DNA of 30,376 nt. Source: JBQDBK01 sp052090825. GTDB lineage: Bacteria; Bacillota; Clostridia; Tissierellales; Peptoniphilaceae. The stretch's first letter is position 1; each line of letters starts with the position of its first letter. The notes under the pieces were generated by a model. It saw only the letters and a program-made list of their open reading frames with translations. It searched no databases and was not told the origin of the DNA. A program made the translations under genes and the position numbers. The stretch lies in the NCBI GenBank assembly GCA_052090825.1, contig JBQDBK010000016.1, positions 1-30,376 on the forward strand. Reading direction: 5' to 3'. Below are positions 14,351 to 21,817 of this stretch, piece by piece.

Positions 14351-15997
14351 TTCTAATGAAATTATATAATAATATAATGGCTGACCACCATCAATAAGCT
14401 CTATATCAAAATCCTCATATTTTTTTTGTAGTTTTTCTAATAAAATTTCCGCATCTTCTTGACTCTCATCTTTTCCCTTGTATAAGGTTATCATTGAAAT
14501 ATCATCATTTACAAGAGAATCTATTAACTTCTCAGTTACATCACTAATATTATCTCCATTAGATAGTATCTCTTTTCCACTTAACCCAATTATATCATCT
14601 TTCTTTATGTTTTTCCCATTCATATTAGTATCTCTAACTGCATAAGTTACTTGAGCTGATATAACAGTAGATAAGGCATCTTCCATATTTTTCTTATTTT
14701 CTTCTGCTGATAATTCATCATTGAAAACTAATAAAGAAGAAACCCCCTGTGGCACTGATTTAGAATGTATTACAAAAGTGTTCTTACTACTTAATTTTTG
14801 TGCCTGTTCAGCTGCTAATATAATATTACTATTATTAGGAATAATATATATATTGTTTGCATTAAGTTTATCTATTGCATTTAAAAAATCTTCAGTACTA
14901 GGGTTCATAGTCTGTCCACCTTCAACTATATAATCAACACCTAGAGATTTAAATACTTCATTCATTCCATTTCCCATAGATACAGCAATAAAAGAATTTT
15001 CCTTTGTCTCTTCAACTTCTTTTTTAGCAGCCTCTTTAACTTCAGAATCTTTAAATAGGGTTTCTTCATGTTGATATCTCATATTATCAATTTTAATATC
15101 TTGAAGTCCTCCAAGCTCAGTTGCATATTCCAAAGCCTTACCGGGATGATTAGTATGGACATGAACCTTAATAATTCCACTTCCAGAACCGCCTACTACC
15201 AATAAACAATCTCCCAAAGGAGATAATTTAGATTTTAAAGCATCAAGATCATCATAGTCTGTATTTATTATAAATTCAGTACAATATCCAAATTCTATAT
15301 CTTGATTTCCTTCTCCCATTTTCACTTCTTTTTGAGCTTTACTTTTCATTGTCTCATCTTCAATAGATTCAAATTTTTCGCCCATTAAGCTTTTATAAGC
15401 ACCTTCAAGCAGAATAACTAAACCCTTACCACCAGCGTCTACAACACCAGCATCTTTAAGAACCTTTAATTTTTCAGGAGTTTTTTCCAAAGATATATTA
15501 GCCTCAACTATAAAATCCTTTAAAAATTCTAGCACATCCTTATAATTTTTATGATTTTTAAGTCCAAAATCCGCTGCTTCTCTTGCTACAGTTAATATGG
15601 TTCCCTCTGTAGGTTTCATAACAGCATTATAAGTAGTTTCAGATGCTTTTTTAAAAGCAATGGCTAATTCACTTACACCCACTTCTTTATATTCTTTTAA
15701 ACTCTCAGAAAAACCTCTTAATAATTGAGATAATATTACACCAGAATTTCCTCTAGCCCCCATCAAAGATCCTCTTGCAGCAGCTTTTGCTACATCATAT
15801 ACCGATTCTTTATTTTCTAAAAGTTCAACTTGTTTTAGTGAAGATTTAGAAGTCAATGACATATTTGTTCCAGTATCTCCATCGGGTACAGGGAATACAT
15901 TGAGGTCATTTACTTCATCTTTATTTAAAATTAGATAATTTACAGCTCCATTAATTGCCTGAGCTAGTAAATCTCCGTTTATTTTTTCAATTCTCAA
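14348..15997 (-). CDS. fakA: Fatty acid kinase catalytic subunit FakA (DAK2 domain)
   Basis: FakA phosphorylates fatty acids presented by FakB carrier proteins to acyl phosphate, allowing uptake of exogenous fatty acids into phospholipid. The 549-residue protein has an N-terminal DAK2 kinase domain (about 10-205) with NVFPVPDGDTGTNM near 34-47 and ARGSLMGARGNSGVILSQ near 74-91 for nucleotide binding. A linker with HVHTNHPGKALEYA near 280 and a C-terminal domain (about 320-549) follow. The start is TTG at 15997, with a G-rich GTAGGGGGG site upstream; no better ATG is near. It follows the Asp23-like gene by 11 bases, the conserved yloU-yloV arrangement. No fakB is in this window. Confidence 0.93.
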   Translation of the reverse strand: MRIEKINGDLLAQAINGAVNYLILNKDEVNDLNVFPVPDGDTGTNMSLTSKSSLKQVELLENKESVYDVAKAAARGSLMGARGNSGVILSQLLRGFSESLKEYKEVGVSELAIAFKKASETTYNAVMKPTEGTILTVAREAADFGLKNHKNYKDVLEFLKDFIVEANISLEKTPEKLKVLKDAGVVDAGGKGLVILLEGAYKSLMGEKFESIEDETMKSKAQKEVKMGEGNQDIEFGYCTEFIINTDYDDLDALKSKLSPLGDCLLVVGGSGSGIIKVHVHTNHPGKALEYATELGGLQDIKIDNMRYQHEETLFKDSEVKEAAKKEVEETKENSFIAVSMGNGMNEVFKSLGVDYIVEGGQTMNPSTEDFLNAIDKLNANNIYIIPNNSNIILAAEQAQKLSSKNTFVIHSKSVPQGVSSLLVFNDELSAEENKKNMEDALSTVISAQVTYAVRDTNMNGKNIKKDDIIGLSGKEILSNGDNISDVTEKLIDSLVNDDISMITLYKGKDESQEDAEILLEKLQKKYEDFDIELIDGGQPLYYYIISLE

Positions 15998-16008
15998 TTC
16001 TTACCCCC

Positions 16009-16362
16009 CTACTCAACTCTAATACCTTCAACTAGAACCTCTATATTATTTATCCTAAGCCCAGTTAAATTTTCAACATTAAATCTCACTCTGTCTATTA
16101 TATTCTCTCCTACTGTAGAAATCTTAACGCCATATTCCAGTACAACATGTAACTCTATATTAATCTCATCAGATTCAGTATTTATTTTTATTCCTTTAGA
16201 CAAATTATCAAACTTCAAAATTTCTAAAATGCCGTCTGTAGCACTTTTTGACGCCATTCCTACTATGCCATAACTTTCCATAGCAGAAATACCGGCAATA
16301 ATTGCAAGCACGTTATTTTCAATTATTATATTTCCACTTTTTGTAATTATATTTGCGGACAT
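16009..16362 (-). CDS. Asp23/Gls24 family envelope-stress protein (YloU-like)
   Basis: Small Asp23-domain protein of 117 residues. Such proteins associate with the membrane or with partner membrane proteins and are linked to cell-envelope stress; the precise role is unknown. The pattern GNIIIENNVLAIIAGISAMESYGIVGM at the N-terminus and LHVVLEYGVKISTVGENI in the middle is typical. The ATG at 16362 is chosen because AGGAGGTG lies 5-6 bases upstream; the longer TTG start at 16383 would begin before that site. It is first in the unit with fakA and divergent from rpmB. A -10 TATAAT with upstream TGT lies at 16414-16409. Confidence 0.9.
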   Translation of the reverse strand: MSANIITKSGNIIIENNVLAIIAGISAMESYGIVGMASKSATDGILEILKFDNLSKGIKINTESDEINIELHVVLEYGVKISTVGENIIDRVRFNVENLTGLRINNIEVLVEGIRVE

Positions 16363-16408
16363 AATGCACCTCCTAGATTTCAATTCAATTAAATCATTTT
16401 ATTTTAAC

Positions 16409-16437
16409 ATTATAACATTAAAAATCATCTACTTAAA
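16409..16437 (-). promoter_or_regulatory. Promoter candidate for Asp23-like gene/fakA
   Basis: Minus strand TTTAAG (16437-16432), a 17-base spacer ending TGT, then TATAAT (16414-16409). The extended -10 compensates for a weak -35. The predicted start is about 40 bases before the Asp23-like ATG. Confidence 0.5.
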
Positions 16438-16466
16438 TACTATAATAAATCTTTTTAAAAAACAAT

Positions 16467-16495
16467 TTGAATAATTTAGAATTTTATGGTAAAAT
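16467..16495 (+). promoter_or_regulatory. Promoter of rpmB
   Basis: TTGAAT (16467-16472), a 17-base spacer ending TGG, then TAAAAT (16490-16495). A strong match with an extended -10, placed about 35 bases before the rpmB ATG. Confidence 0.65.
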
Positions 16496-16530
16496 AGTTA
16501 AGCTATTTAAGAATAACAAGGAGGTGCACT

Positions 16531-16722
16531 ATGTCTAAAAGATGTGATATATGTGGAAAACAAAAAGTTTTTGGAAACACAGTTTCATTTTCACATAAAA
16601 GAGGTAACAGATCTTGGTCTCCTAATATTAGAAGAGTAAAAGCTGTTGTAAATGGACAAACAAAAAAAATTAATGTTTGTACTAGATGCTTAAGATCCGG
16701 TAAGGTTGAAAGAGCTGTCTAG
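16531..16722 (+). CDS. rpmB: 50S ribosomal protein L28
   Basis: L28 is a large-subunit protein. The 63-residue product begins SKRCDICGKQKVFGN and ends with INVCTRCLRSGKVERAV, so it carries two CxxC pairs and is the zinc-binding form. SHKRGNRSWSPNIRRVKA is the central family signature. The ATG at 16531 has AGGAGGTG 5-6 bases upstream. It is monocistronic, followed by a strong terminator, and divergent from the Asp23-like gene, as in Bacillus. Confidence 0.97.
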   Translation: MSKRCDICGKQKVFGNTVSFSHKRGNRSWSPNIRRVKAVVNGQTKKINVCTRCLRSGKVERAV

Positions 16723-16765
16723 AAATATAAAAATTTAATTTTAATATCTTGCAAAATATTAAAAT

Positions 16766-16794
16766 AGGACTGAAATTAATTTCAGTCCTTTTTT
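16766..16794 (+). terminator. Rho-independent terminator after rpmB
   Basis: AGGACTGAAA, TTAA and TTTCAGTCCT form a perfect 10-bp stem, followed by T-rich sequence. It ends rpmB transcription before the oppositely oriented tRNA genes. Confidence 0.9.
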
Positions 16795-16823
16795 CTATGC
16801 ATTTATATATTTAGATAAAAAAA

Positions 16824-16898
16824 TGGAGCGGAAGACGAGATTCGAACTCGCGACCCTCGCCTTGGCAAGGCGATGCTCTACCACTGAGCCACTTCCGC
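16824..16898 (-). tRNA. tRNA-Gly (GCC)
   Basis: Complete 75-base cloverleaf. Acceptor GCGGAAG pairs with CTTCCGC, the anticodon stem CGCCT/AGGCG encloses TGCC with anticodon GCC, the T-arm is intact, and CCA is encoded at 16826-16824. It lies 13 bases after the degenerate tRNA-Phe in the same transcript. Confidence 0.96.
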
Positions 16899-16911
16899 AA
16901 AATTATTTTAG

Positions 16912-16984
16912 CGCCCAGAATTAGAATCGAACCAACGACACGAGTATTTTCAGTTCTCTGCTCTAGCGACTGAGCTATCTAGGC
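16912..16984 (-). tRNA. Degenerate tRNA-Phe (GAA)
   Basis: A 73-base cloverleaf on the minus strand with anticodon GAA in the loop CTGAAAA. The T-arm region GTGTCGTTGGTTCGATT matches bacterial tRNA-Phe. Several features are abnormal. No CCA is encoded (the sequence after the discriminator reads CTA), whereas the three other tRNA genes that can be judged have it or are cut. Anticodon stem pair 30-40 is an A-A mismatch (GAGAA/TACTC). The D-loop reads AGTCGCTA, so G19 is replaced by C and the G19-C56 tertiary pair is lost. Acceptor pair 4-69 is T-G. It may be a decaying second copy or a tRNA with another role. The identity call is firm; function is doubtful. Confidence 0.8.
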
Positions 16985-17020
16985 TAAATTATGTAAATAA
17001 TACTTTGTTAAACAATGAAT

Positions 17021-17049
17021 ATATTAACATAATTTTTATTTAGTGTCAA
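17021..17049 (-). promoter_or_regulatory. Strong promoter of the tRNA-Phe-like/tRNA-Gly unit
   Basis: Minus strand TTGACA (17049-17044), a 17-base spacer and TAATAT (17026-17021). Transcription should begin near 17014, about 30 bases before the tRNA-Phe-like gene, so the abnormal tRNA is the first product of a near-consensus promoter. Confidence 0.75.
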
Positions 17050-17072
17050 TATTCTATATCCATTTATATTAA

Positions 17073-17101
17073 TTGATTTTTCCCTAATAATTATATAAAA
17101 T
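17073..17101 (+). promoter_or_regulatory. Promoter candidate of the ECF S-component gene
   Basis: TTGATT (17073-17078), a 17-base spacer and TAAAAT (17096-17101). The predicted start near 17108 falls on the AGGAGG ribosome binding site. I see no riboswitch in the remaining leader, which is too short to hold one. Confidence 0.5.
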
Positions 17102-17125
17102 CATCATAGGAGGATTATTTTAAAT

Positions 17126-17620
17126 ATGAAAACTAAAGATTTAACTATAACTGCCCTTTTTATCGCACTAGTATATGTCTTCACTTGGTTAATTAAAATT
17201 CAATTACCTTTTAGTAATCAAGGTGGACTAATCCATCTTGGAAATGTTCCTTTTTTTATAGCCTGCATAATCTTTGGTAAAAAAATAGGAATTATAAGTG
17301 GAACAGTTGGTATGACTCTTTTTGACTTAACTTCTGGTTGGGTTGCTTGGGCTCCTATAACTTTTTTTACTAATATAGCAATAGGACTCGCAGTTTCCAA
17401 AATCGCATATAATAAAGATAAAACTAGCACTTACTTATTAGCATTTTTAATTGCAGCTATACTAAAAGTATTAGGATACTATATCGGTGAAGCAATACTT
17501 ATAAATTCTCTTATAGTACCATTAAAATCTATACCAGGAAATATTATTCAAATTTTATTATCAGCTATTATTTTATTAATTATTATAAAGCCTTTGAAAA
17601 AAGCCTTTGAATTAATATAA
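17126..17620 (+). CDS. ECF transporter S component (substrate unknown)
   Basis: Membrane substrate-binding subunit of an energy-coupling-factor vitamin transporter. The 164-residue protein has about five or six hydrophobic helices. The N-terminal TITALFIALVYVFTWL and the loop GGLIHLGNVPFFIACIIFGKKIGIISGTVGMTLFDLTSG resemble the PF07155-type S components often labelled riboflavin or HMP transporters. The substrate cannot be assigned. No EcfA or EcfT genes are nearby, so it would use shared energising modules encoded elsewhere. The ATG at 17126 is 12 bases after AGGAGG, a longer spacing than usual. Convergent with hslO. Confidence 0.8.
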   Translation: MKTKDLTITALFIALVYVFTWLIKIQLPFSNQGGLIHLGNVPFFIACIIFGKKIGIISGTVGMTLFDLTSGWVAWAPITFFTNIAIGLAVSKIAYNKDKTSTYLLAFLIAAILKVLGYYIGEAILINSLIVPLKSIPGNIIQILLSAIILLIIIKPLKKAFELI

Positions 17621-17646
17621 AGCCTATATTATAATATAGGCTTTAT
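17617..17646. terminator. Bidirectional terminator between ECF S-component and hslO
   Basis: Perfect 13-bp stem ATAAAGCCTATAT / ATATAGGCTTTAT with a TATA loop. It overlaps the stop of the ECF gene and lies 10 bases beyond the hslO stop on the other strand. T-rich sequence follows on the plus strand. Confidence 0.75.
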
Positions 17647-17655
17647 ATTTTTAGA

Positions 17656-18543
17656 TTAATTGTTCTCCTCTATTTTCTTTAATATATTTTTTAGTTCATC
17701 TTTATTGAAATTATAATCTTTATTACAAAAATAGCATTTTACTTCTGCTTCTCCATCTTCTTCTATTATATTTTCTAGTTCTTTTCTTCCAAGGGATATT
17801 AAAGATTCGGTAACCTTATCTCTTGAACAATCGCATTCATAAGAAATTTCTCTTTTGTTTAAATATTTAACTTCAAACCCATTTAAAACTATTTCTATAA
17901 TATTTTCAATAGTTTTACCTTCCTCTAATAAATTTGTTATAGATTTTAATGATTTCAGATTTTCCTCTATTTTAGATATTATATTTTCATCAGCTCCAGG
18001 CATTAATTGAAGTATAAATCCTCCAGCTGATTTTATAGTGTAATCTAAATCTACTAAAACTCCCAAACTTACAACTGATGGTACCTGATCTGAAGTGTAA
18101 AAATAATTAGCAATATCTTCTGCAATTTCACCAGATATCAAAGGAACCTGACCTGTATAAGGTTCTTTTAAGCCTAAATCAGTTACTATAGTAAGAGTAC
18201 CCTTCCCTACTATTTTAGCAACATCTAACTTATTATCAACTTCTCTTATTTCAGCATCAGCTAGAGGGTTGTTTACATATCCTTTTATTTTCCCATTATT
18301 TTTACCTGTGACTACAATTCTCCCTAAATCTCCATCGCCCTTTATATTTATAGTAATAGAATCTTGTTCATTTTTTAATGAATCAGTCATCATTACTCCT
18401 GCCGTTAAAGTTCTTCCCAAAGCTGCAGATGCTGTTTTAGAAAGTCCATGAGTCTTTCTGGCATTTTCAACTATATCTGTAGTTAAGGCTCCTGTTATTT
18501 TTACAAACCCATCTTTATCAACTGCTCTTACTATATAATCCAT
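17656..18543 (-). CDS. hslO: Redox-regulated chaperone Hsp33
   Basis: Hsp33 is a cytoplasmic holdase activated when oxidation releases zinc from four C-terminal cysteines. The 295-residue product has the family N-terminus (TGALTTDIVENARKTHGLSKTASAALGR) and the zinc motif CDC (near 237-239) plus CYFC (near 271-274). The ATG at 18543 lies 1 base after the stop of the methyltransferase gene, whose final codons contain the GGAGG ribosome binding site, so translation is coupled. It is the last gene of the CAAX protease-sirtuin-methyltransferase-hslO unit. Confidence 0.96.
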   Translation of the reverse strand: MDYIVRAVDKDGFVKITGALTTDIVENARKTHGLSKTASAALGRTLTAGVMMTDSLKNEQDSITINIKGDGDLGRIVVTGKNNGKIKGYVNNPLADAEIREVDNKLDVAKIVGKGTLTIVTDLGLKEPYTGQVPLISGEIAEDIANYFYTSDQVPSVVSLGVLVDLDYTIKSAGGFILQLMPGADENIISKIEENLKSLKSITNLLEEGKTIENIIEIVLNGFEVKYLNKREISYECDCSRDKVTESLISLGRKELENIIEEDGEAEVKCYFCNKDYNFNKDELKNILKKIEENN

Positions 18544-18544
18544 T

Positions 18545-19270
18545 TTACCTCCATGCTATATATACTAATCTATCCGCCTCTTCTATATCTTTATTATATT
18601 CATATTCATTAAAGACATCTATTTTTTTAAATCCAACTTTTCTTAAAGTATCTACTATAAAAGATTTCTCGTAGGCTCTCTCTATATGTTCTTCATAAAA
18701 ACGATTATAATTATAACCATCCTTATTTACAAAAAAATTAACACTATAAGTATTAATTTCTTTTTCCTGATCATAGAAATTTTCTAATACATAGAAAATA
18801 TCCTTAATTTCATCCACATAAGCTTCTTCCATATTTAAAAATTTGTTATTAGTATTAAGATCAAAAATAAATAATCCATCATCATCTAAATGAGTAAATA
18901 TCCTTTTAAACAAATTTAAAATTTCTTTTTCTTCTAAGATATAATTTATACTATCACAAGTTGAAATTACAGCATTAAAAGAGGTATTGAAATCAAAATC
19001 TCTCATATCTGCTTTTATTAGTTTAGCTTTAGAATTTCTTAATTTCTGTTCAGCTATACTTAACATATCTATAGAAGAATCTAGTCCTATAACTTCATAG
19101 TTCTTCTCTAACTTTTCTGTTAAGATTCCAGTTCCACAACCTAACTCTAATATTTTATTTACTTCTTTATTAGATTTTTCAAATTGATTAAGTATAAAAT
19201 TATAAACTTTATCATAATCAAAATCTACCATTAAAGTATCATATAAGTCAGCAAAATTTCCATATATCAT
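18545..19270 (-). CDS. Class I SAM-dependent methyltransferase
   Basis: Rossmann-fold methyltransferase of 241 residues. Motif I ILELGCGTGILTEKL (near 41-55) and VIGLDSSIDML (near 61) bind SAM, and IKADMRDFDF near 84 is the next conserved step. The later SVNFFVNKDGYNYNRFYEEHIERAY is typical of a clostridial family of small-molecule or protein methyltransferases without assigned substrate. The ATG overlaps the sirtuin stop as ATGA. Its position upstream of hslO is a recurrent arrangement I have the impression of in Clostridia, but I cannot verify this here. Confidence 0.85.
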   Translation of the reverse strand: MIYGNFADLYDTLMVDFDYDKVYNFILNQFEKSNKEVNKILELGCGTGILTEKLEKNYEVIGLDSSIDMLSIAEQKLRNSKAKLIKADMRDFDFNTSFNAVISTCDSINYILEEKEILNLFKRIFTHLDDDGLFIFDLNTNNKFLNMEEAYVDEIKDIFYVLENFYDQEKEINTYSVNFFVNKDGYNYNRFYEEHIERAYEKSFIVDTLRKVGFKKIDVFNEYEYNKDIEEADRLVYIAWR

Positions 19271-20004
19271 AAGTTTTTCTCTACCTCTAATAATATTTTT
19301 TCTAATACTTCCCCTGAAGATTCTCTAAATACAAGTTCAGCTTTTTTGTCAAAAGGAGTTGGAGTATTATTTATAATAATAAGTTTGTCTACATAATTAG
19401 GTAAAAAATTAACTGGGCTTACTGTTAAACTTGAACCCACTATAATCAGTAGATTAGTATCTTCTAATTCATAAGCAGCTCTCATATAGTCATCTGGCAT
19501 AGCATCTCCAAACATAACAACATTAGGTCTTAATACCCCACCACATTTATCACACCTTGGTGGAATTTCATTATTATCAACCTTTTTTTTCATAACTGAG
19601 AATTTATATTTACAATTGCACTTTAAGCAGTGCACACCTCTTGTTTCTCCATGTACTTCATATATATTTTTACTACCAGCTTTTGTATGCAAGTTGTCAA
19701 TATTTTGTGTTATTATGCCTTTTAATAAACCTAGTCCTTCTAACTTAGCTAGGACTTGATGCCCCTTATTAGGTTCTTTATTATTTAAATCTTCTAAAAT
19801 TAAATATCCTTCTTTATAAAACCTACTAGGATTATTTAAAAGTACGTCTTTAGATAAAGCCTCCATCGGATCCATTTTAGAATAATATCCACTACTAGAT
19901 CTGAAATCTGGTATCCCAGACTCTGTGCTAATACCTGCTCCTGTTAAAGCAAAAATTTTTTTAGAATTAAGTATAAGTTCACAAGCTTTCATAATTGAAT
20001 CCAT
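19267..20004 (-). CDS. cobB: NAD-dependent protein deacylase (sirtuin)
   Basis: Sir2-type enzyme that removes acyl groups from lysine using NAD+. The 245-residue protein shows GAGISTESGIPDFRS near 24-38, TQNIDNLH near 104-111, catalytic histidine in VHGE near 124, a zinc ribbon with CLKC and CDKC pairs near 132 and 156, and GSSLTVSPVN near 189. The ATG at 20004 (MDSIMKAC) has AAGGAGG about 8 bases upstream; a longer TTG start at 20028 would precede that site. It lies 13 bases after the CAAX protease gene and overlaps the methyltransferase gene by 4. Acetyl-phosphate from the AckA pathway is a plausible source of the acetylation it removes, as inference only. Confidence 0.94.
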   Translation of the reverse strand: MDSIMKACELILNSKKIFALTGAGISTESGIPDFRSSSGYYSKMDPMEALSKDVLLNNPSRFYKEGYLILEDLNNKEPNKGHQVLAKLEGLGLLKGIITQNIDNLHTKAGSKNIYEVHGETRGVHCLKCNCKYKFSVMKKKVDNNEIPPRCDKCGGVLRPNVVMFGDAMPDDYMRAAYELEDTNLLIIVGSSLTVSPVNFLPNYVDKLIIINNTPTPFDKKAELVFRESSGEVLEKILLEVEKNL

Positions 20005-20017
20005 TAAAAATACCTCC

Positions 20018-20959
20018 TTAAAATACAAGTGCAGAGTAAATAAAGTATAATATTATTAAAGATAAAATAGGTACAAAATTAAAAAAGTCAACGCTCTGTA
20101 TATATCTAATTCTATTCTTTACCCCTTCTCTACTCTCTCTTATTAACTTCTCTTTATTCATTCTATTAAAAATAACCTTTAATAAAAAGAAAGATATTAT
20201 TGAAACAAGACTTAAAATTATTATTAAATATAATTGAAGAGATCCTATGTCTTGAGCTAAATTTGTATGATTTAAAAAATTAAAAATAGCATCATTTATA
20301 TATTTGGAAGTAAAAAACCCAATTACATTATTTAAAAAATGACCAATTATAGCTGCATATATAGACCCAGTTAATTCTAATAAATTACCAAATAAAATAC
20401 CTAAAAGTAAAGGTGCTATAAAATTTTGTATATCAAAATGAAATAGAGCAAATACTAAGGAAGACATCATTATAGCAAATTTACCTCCATATATATTATA
20501 AGAATTTATTAAAGCTCCTCTAAAAAATATTTCTTCACATATAGCTGGTACTAGACAAATAAAAAATAAGTATCTAGGAATAGACTCATTGATTAAAAGA
20601 ACATCCATAGAAAAATTTTTTAAATCTATATAATGAGATAAAAAACTTAAAAATATGCCATTTAATAATAAAATTATTGGATAACTTAAAATTACTATTA
20701 TTATTACCCTGATAAAATTAATTAAACTCAATTTCTTTACTTTTAAAACCTCGGTCCTCTTTCCACTTCCACAAAGTAGTAGTGATGGAATCAATATAAC
20801 AAAAATTTCATTTATAAAAGTTCCCACAAAAAAACTTTTACTTTGTATTGAATTCCCAATCGTTAAAAATAATATAGCTAATACTAGAGTCATAGTATTT
20901 ACACTTAAAACATTTAAATTTTTTTTCTTAAATTTTTTATTCTTTTTCATGATTTTCAT
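20018..20959 (-). CDS. CPBP (CAAX/Abi) family intramembrane metalloprotease
   Basis: Polytopic membrane protein of about 313 residues with roughly eight hydrophobic segments. The Abi/CPBP motifs are present: EEIFFRGAL near 160 (EExxxR), FALFHFD near 187 and GHFLNN near 223, which together coordinate the catalytic metal. Substrates are unknown; members act in prenylated-protein-like processing, bacteriocin self-immunity or sigma-factor control. The start is unclear. ATG 20959 and ATG 20950 lack a ribosome binding site, TTG 20986 is 17 bases from AAGGAG (21009-21004), and no standard start sits at the right distance from that site. First gene of a four-gene unit. Confidence 0.85.
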   Translation of the reverse strand: MKIMKKNKKFKKKNLNVLSVNTMTLVLAILFLTIGNSIQSKSFFVGTFINEIFVILIPSLLLCGSGKRTEVLKVKKLSLINFIRVIIIVILSYPIILLLNGIFLSFLSHYIDLKNFSMDVLLINESIPRYLFFICLVPAICEEIFFRGALINSYNIYGGKFAIMMSSLVFALFHFDIQNFIAPLLLGILFGNLLELTGSIYAAIIGHFLNNVIGFFTSKYINDAIFNFLNHTNLAQDIGSLQLYLIIILSLVSIISFFLLKVIFNRMNKEKLIRESREGVKNRIRYIQSVDFFNFVPILSLIILYFIYSALVF

Positions 20960-21056
20960 ATTTATAAAATAGCTATATAATTTCAAAAATACAGCTAAAT
21001 AATCTCCTTATAACTTATTCTTACATCAGATAAATTATATCAGATTTAATACTTTA

Positions 21057-21085
21057 TTTAAAACTAATCTTAATAATGTTATAAT
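21057..21085 (+). promoter_or_regulatory. Promoter candidate of the DUF4364 gene
   Basis: TTTAAA (21057-21062), a 17-base spacer ending TGT, then TATAAT (21080-21085), an extended -10. The start near 21092 coincides with the AAAGGAG ribosome binding site, giving a leader of about 12 bases. Confidence 0.5.
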
Positions 21086-21103
21086 TATATAAAGGAGATT
21101 AAA

Positions 21104-21622
21104 ATGAATAATACAAATATATTTGAATTAGCTCAAAATAAACTTTTAATTTTATATATTATTGATAAGGCAAATAAACTTTTTTCAGAAGATGAATTAA
21201 CATCATTTATGTTAACTCATGACTTTTTAAATTATTTTTATTTTAAACAATATCTAAATGAGCTTTTAGATTCCAATCTTATAGAAATAAACTCTGAAGA
21301 TAACTTTTATATAACAGAAGATGGTAAAAAAACTTTAGATTTATTTATTAGCAGAATAGATAATGAGATAAAAAATAAAGCTAATAATTACTTGAAAGTA
21401 TATAAAAAAAATAAAATAGATGAAAAATCAATTGTAGCAAAAATATTTAAAGACGATTGTAGCAGAATATTTGTAAATCTTATCATCAAAGAAATTGATT
21501 ATGAAATTTTAAATTTGCATATTGAAGCTGCAAATGAAGATTATGCAAATTTAATTTGTGAGAAATTTAAAAATAATCCTGAAAATCTATATAAAAATAT
21601 AATTAACTACTTTACTGAGTAA
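21104..21622 (+). CDS. DUF4364 family protein, probable winged-helix regulator
   Basis: The 172-residue product matches the DUF4364 pattern: an N-terminal winged-helix domain (LAQNKLLILYIIDKANKLFSEDELTSFML, then FKQYLNELLDSNLIEI and FYITEDGKKTLDLF), followed by an alpha/beta C-terminal domain with a long stretch of charged residues. It resembles PadR/MarR-type transcription factors, but target and ligand are unknown. The ATG at 21104 has AAAGGAG 6 bases upstream. The gene is single and ends in a terminator. It is divergent from the CAAX protease unit, sharing a 144-base intergenic region, so control of that unit is possible. Confidence 0.83.
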   Translation: MNNTNIFELAQNKLLILYIIDKANKLFSEDELTSFMLTHDFLNYFYFKQYLNELLDSNLIEINSEDNFYITEDGKKTLDLFISRIDNEIKNKANNYLKVYKKNKIDEKSIVAKIFKDDCSRIFVNLIIKEIDYEILNLHIEAANEDYANLICEKFKNNPENLYKNIINYFTE

Positions 21623-21662
21623 AAACTCTCTTAAAATAACTTTATCTTAAGAGAGTTTTTTT
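21621..21662 (+). terminator. Terminator after the DUF4364 gene
   Basis: AAAAACTCTCTTAA (21621-21634) and TTAAGAGAGTTTTT (21647-21660) pair over 14 bp around a 12-base loop, followed by T-rich sequence. Confidence 0.85.
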
Positions 21663-21761
21663 ATTATATTTAAATTTTTTATATTTTAGATGTAATAAAA
21701 AATTAAGTAAACCCTCAAACAAAAAACTTAAGCCAAGTAAAAATGCAAAAAATTATTTCAT
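21642..21761 (-). pseudogene. Possible small membrane-protein frame stopped at codon 3
   Basis: In the gap after folC, minus-strand AGGAG is followed at 7 bases by ATG 21761, then AAA and TAA. Past this stop the same frame stays open for 36 codons and encodes a hydrophobic helix followed by a lysine-rich tail (FFAFLLGLSFLFEGLLNFLL, then HLKYKKFKYNKK), ending at TAA 21644-21642 inside the opposite terminator. The shape is that of a small single-pass membrane protein with a lysine-to-stop change at codon 3. Low-complexity AT-rich sequence could produce this by chance, so confidence is low. Nothing else is visible in this gap. Confidence 0.3.
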
Positions 21762-21817
21762 TTTAGCACTCCTTTATCAAATATACTCTTATCTTTAAAA
21801 ATTAAATATTAATTTGT

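Noticed and set aside
16985..17125. Possible riboswitch before the ECF S-component
   Set aside because: The best promoter starts transcription at the ribosome binding site, leaving no leader, and I recognise no TPP, FMN, preQ1 or cobalamin motif in the gap.
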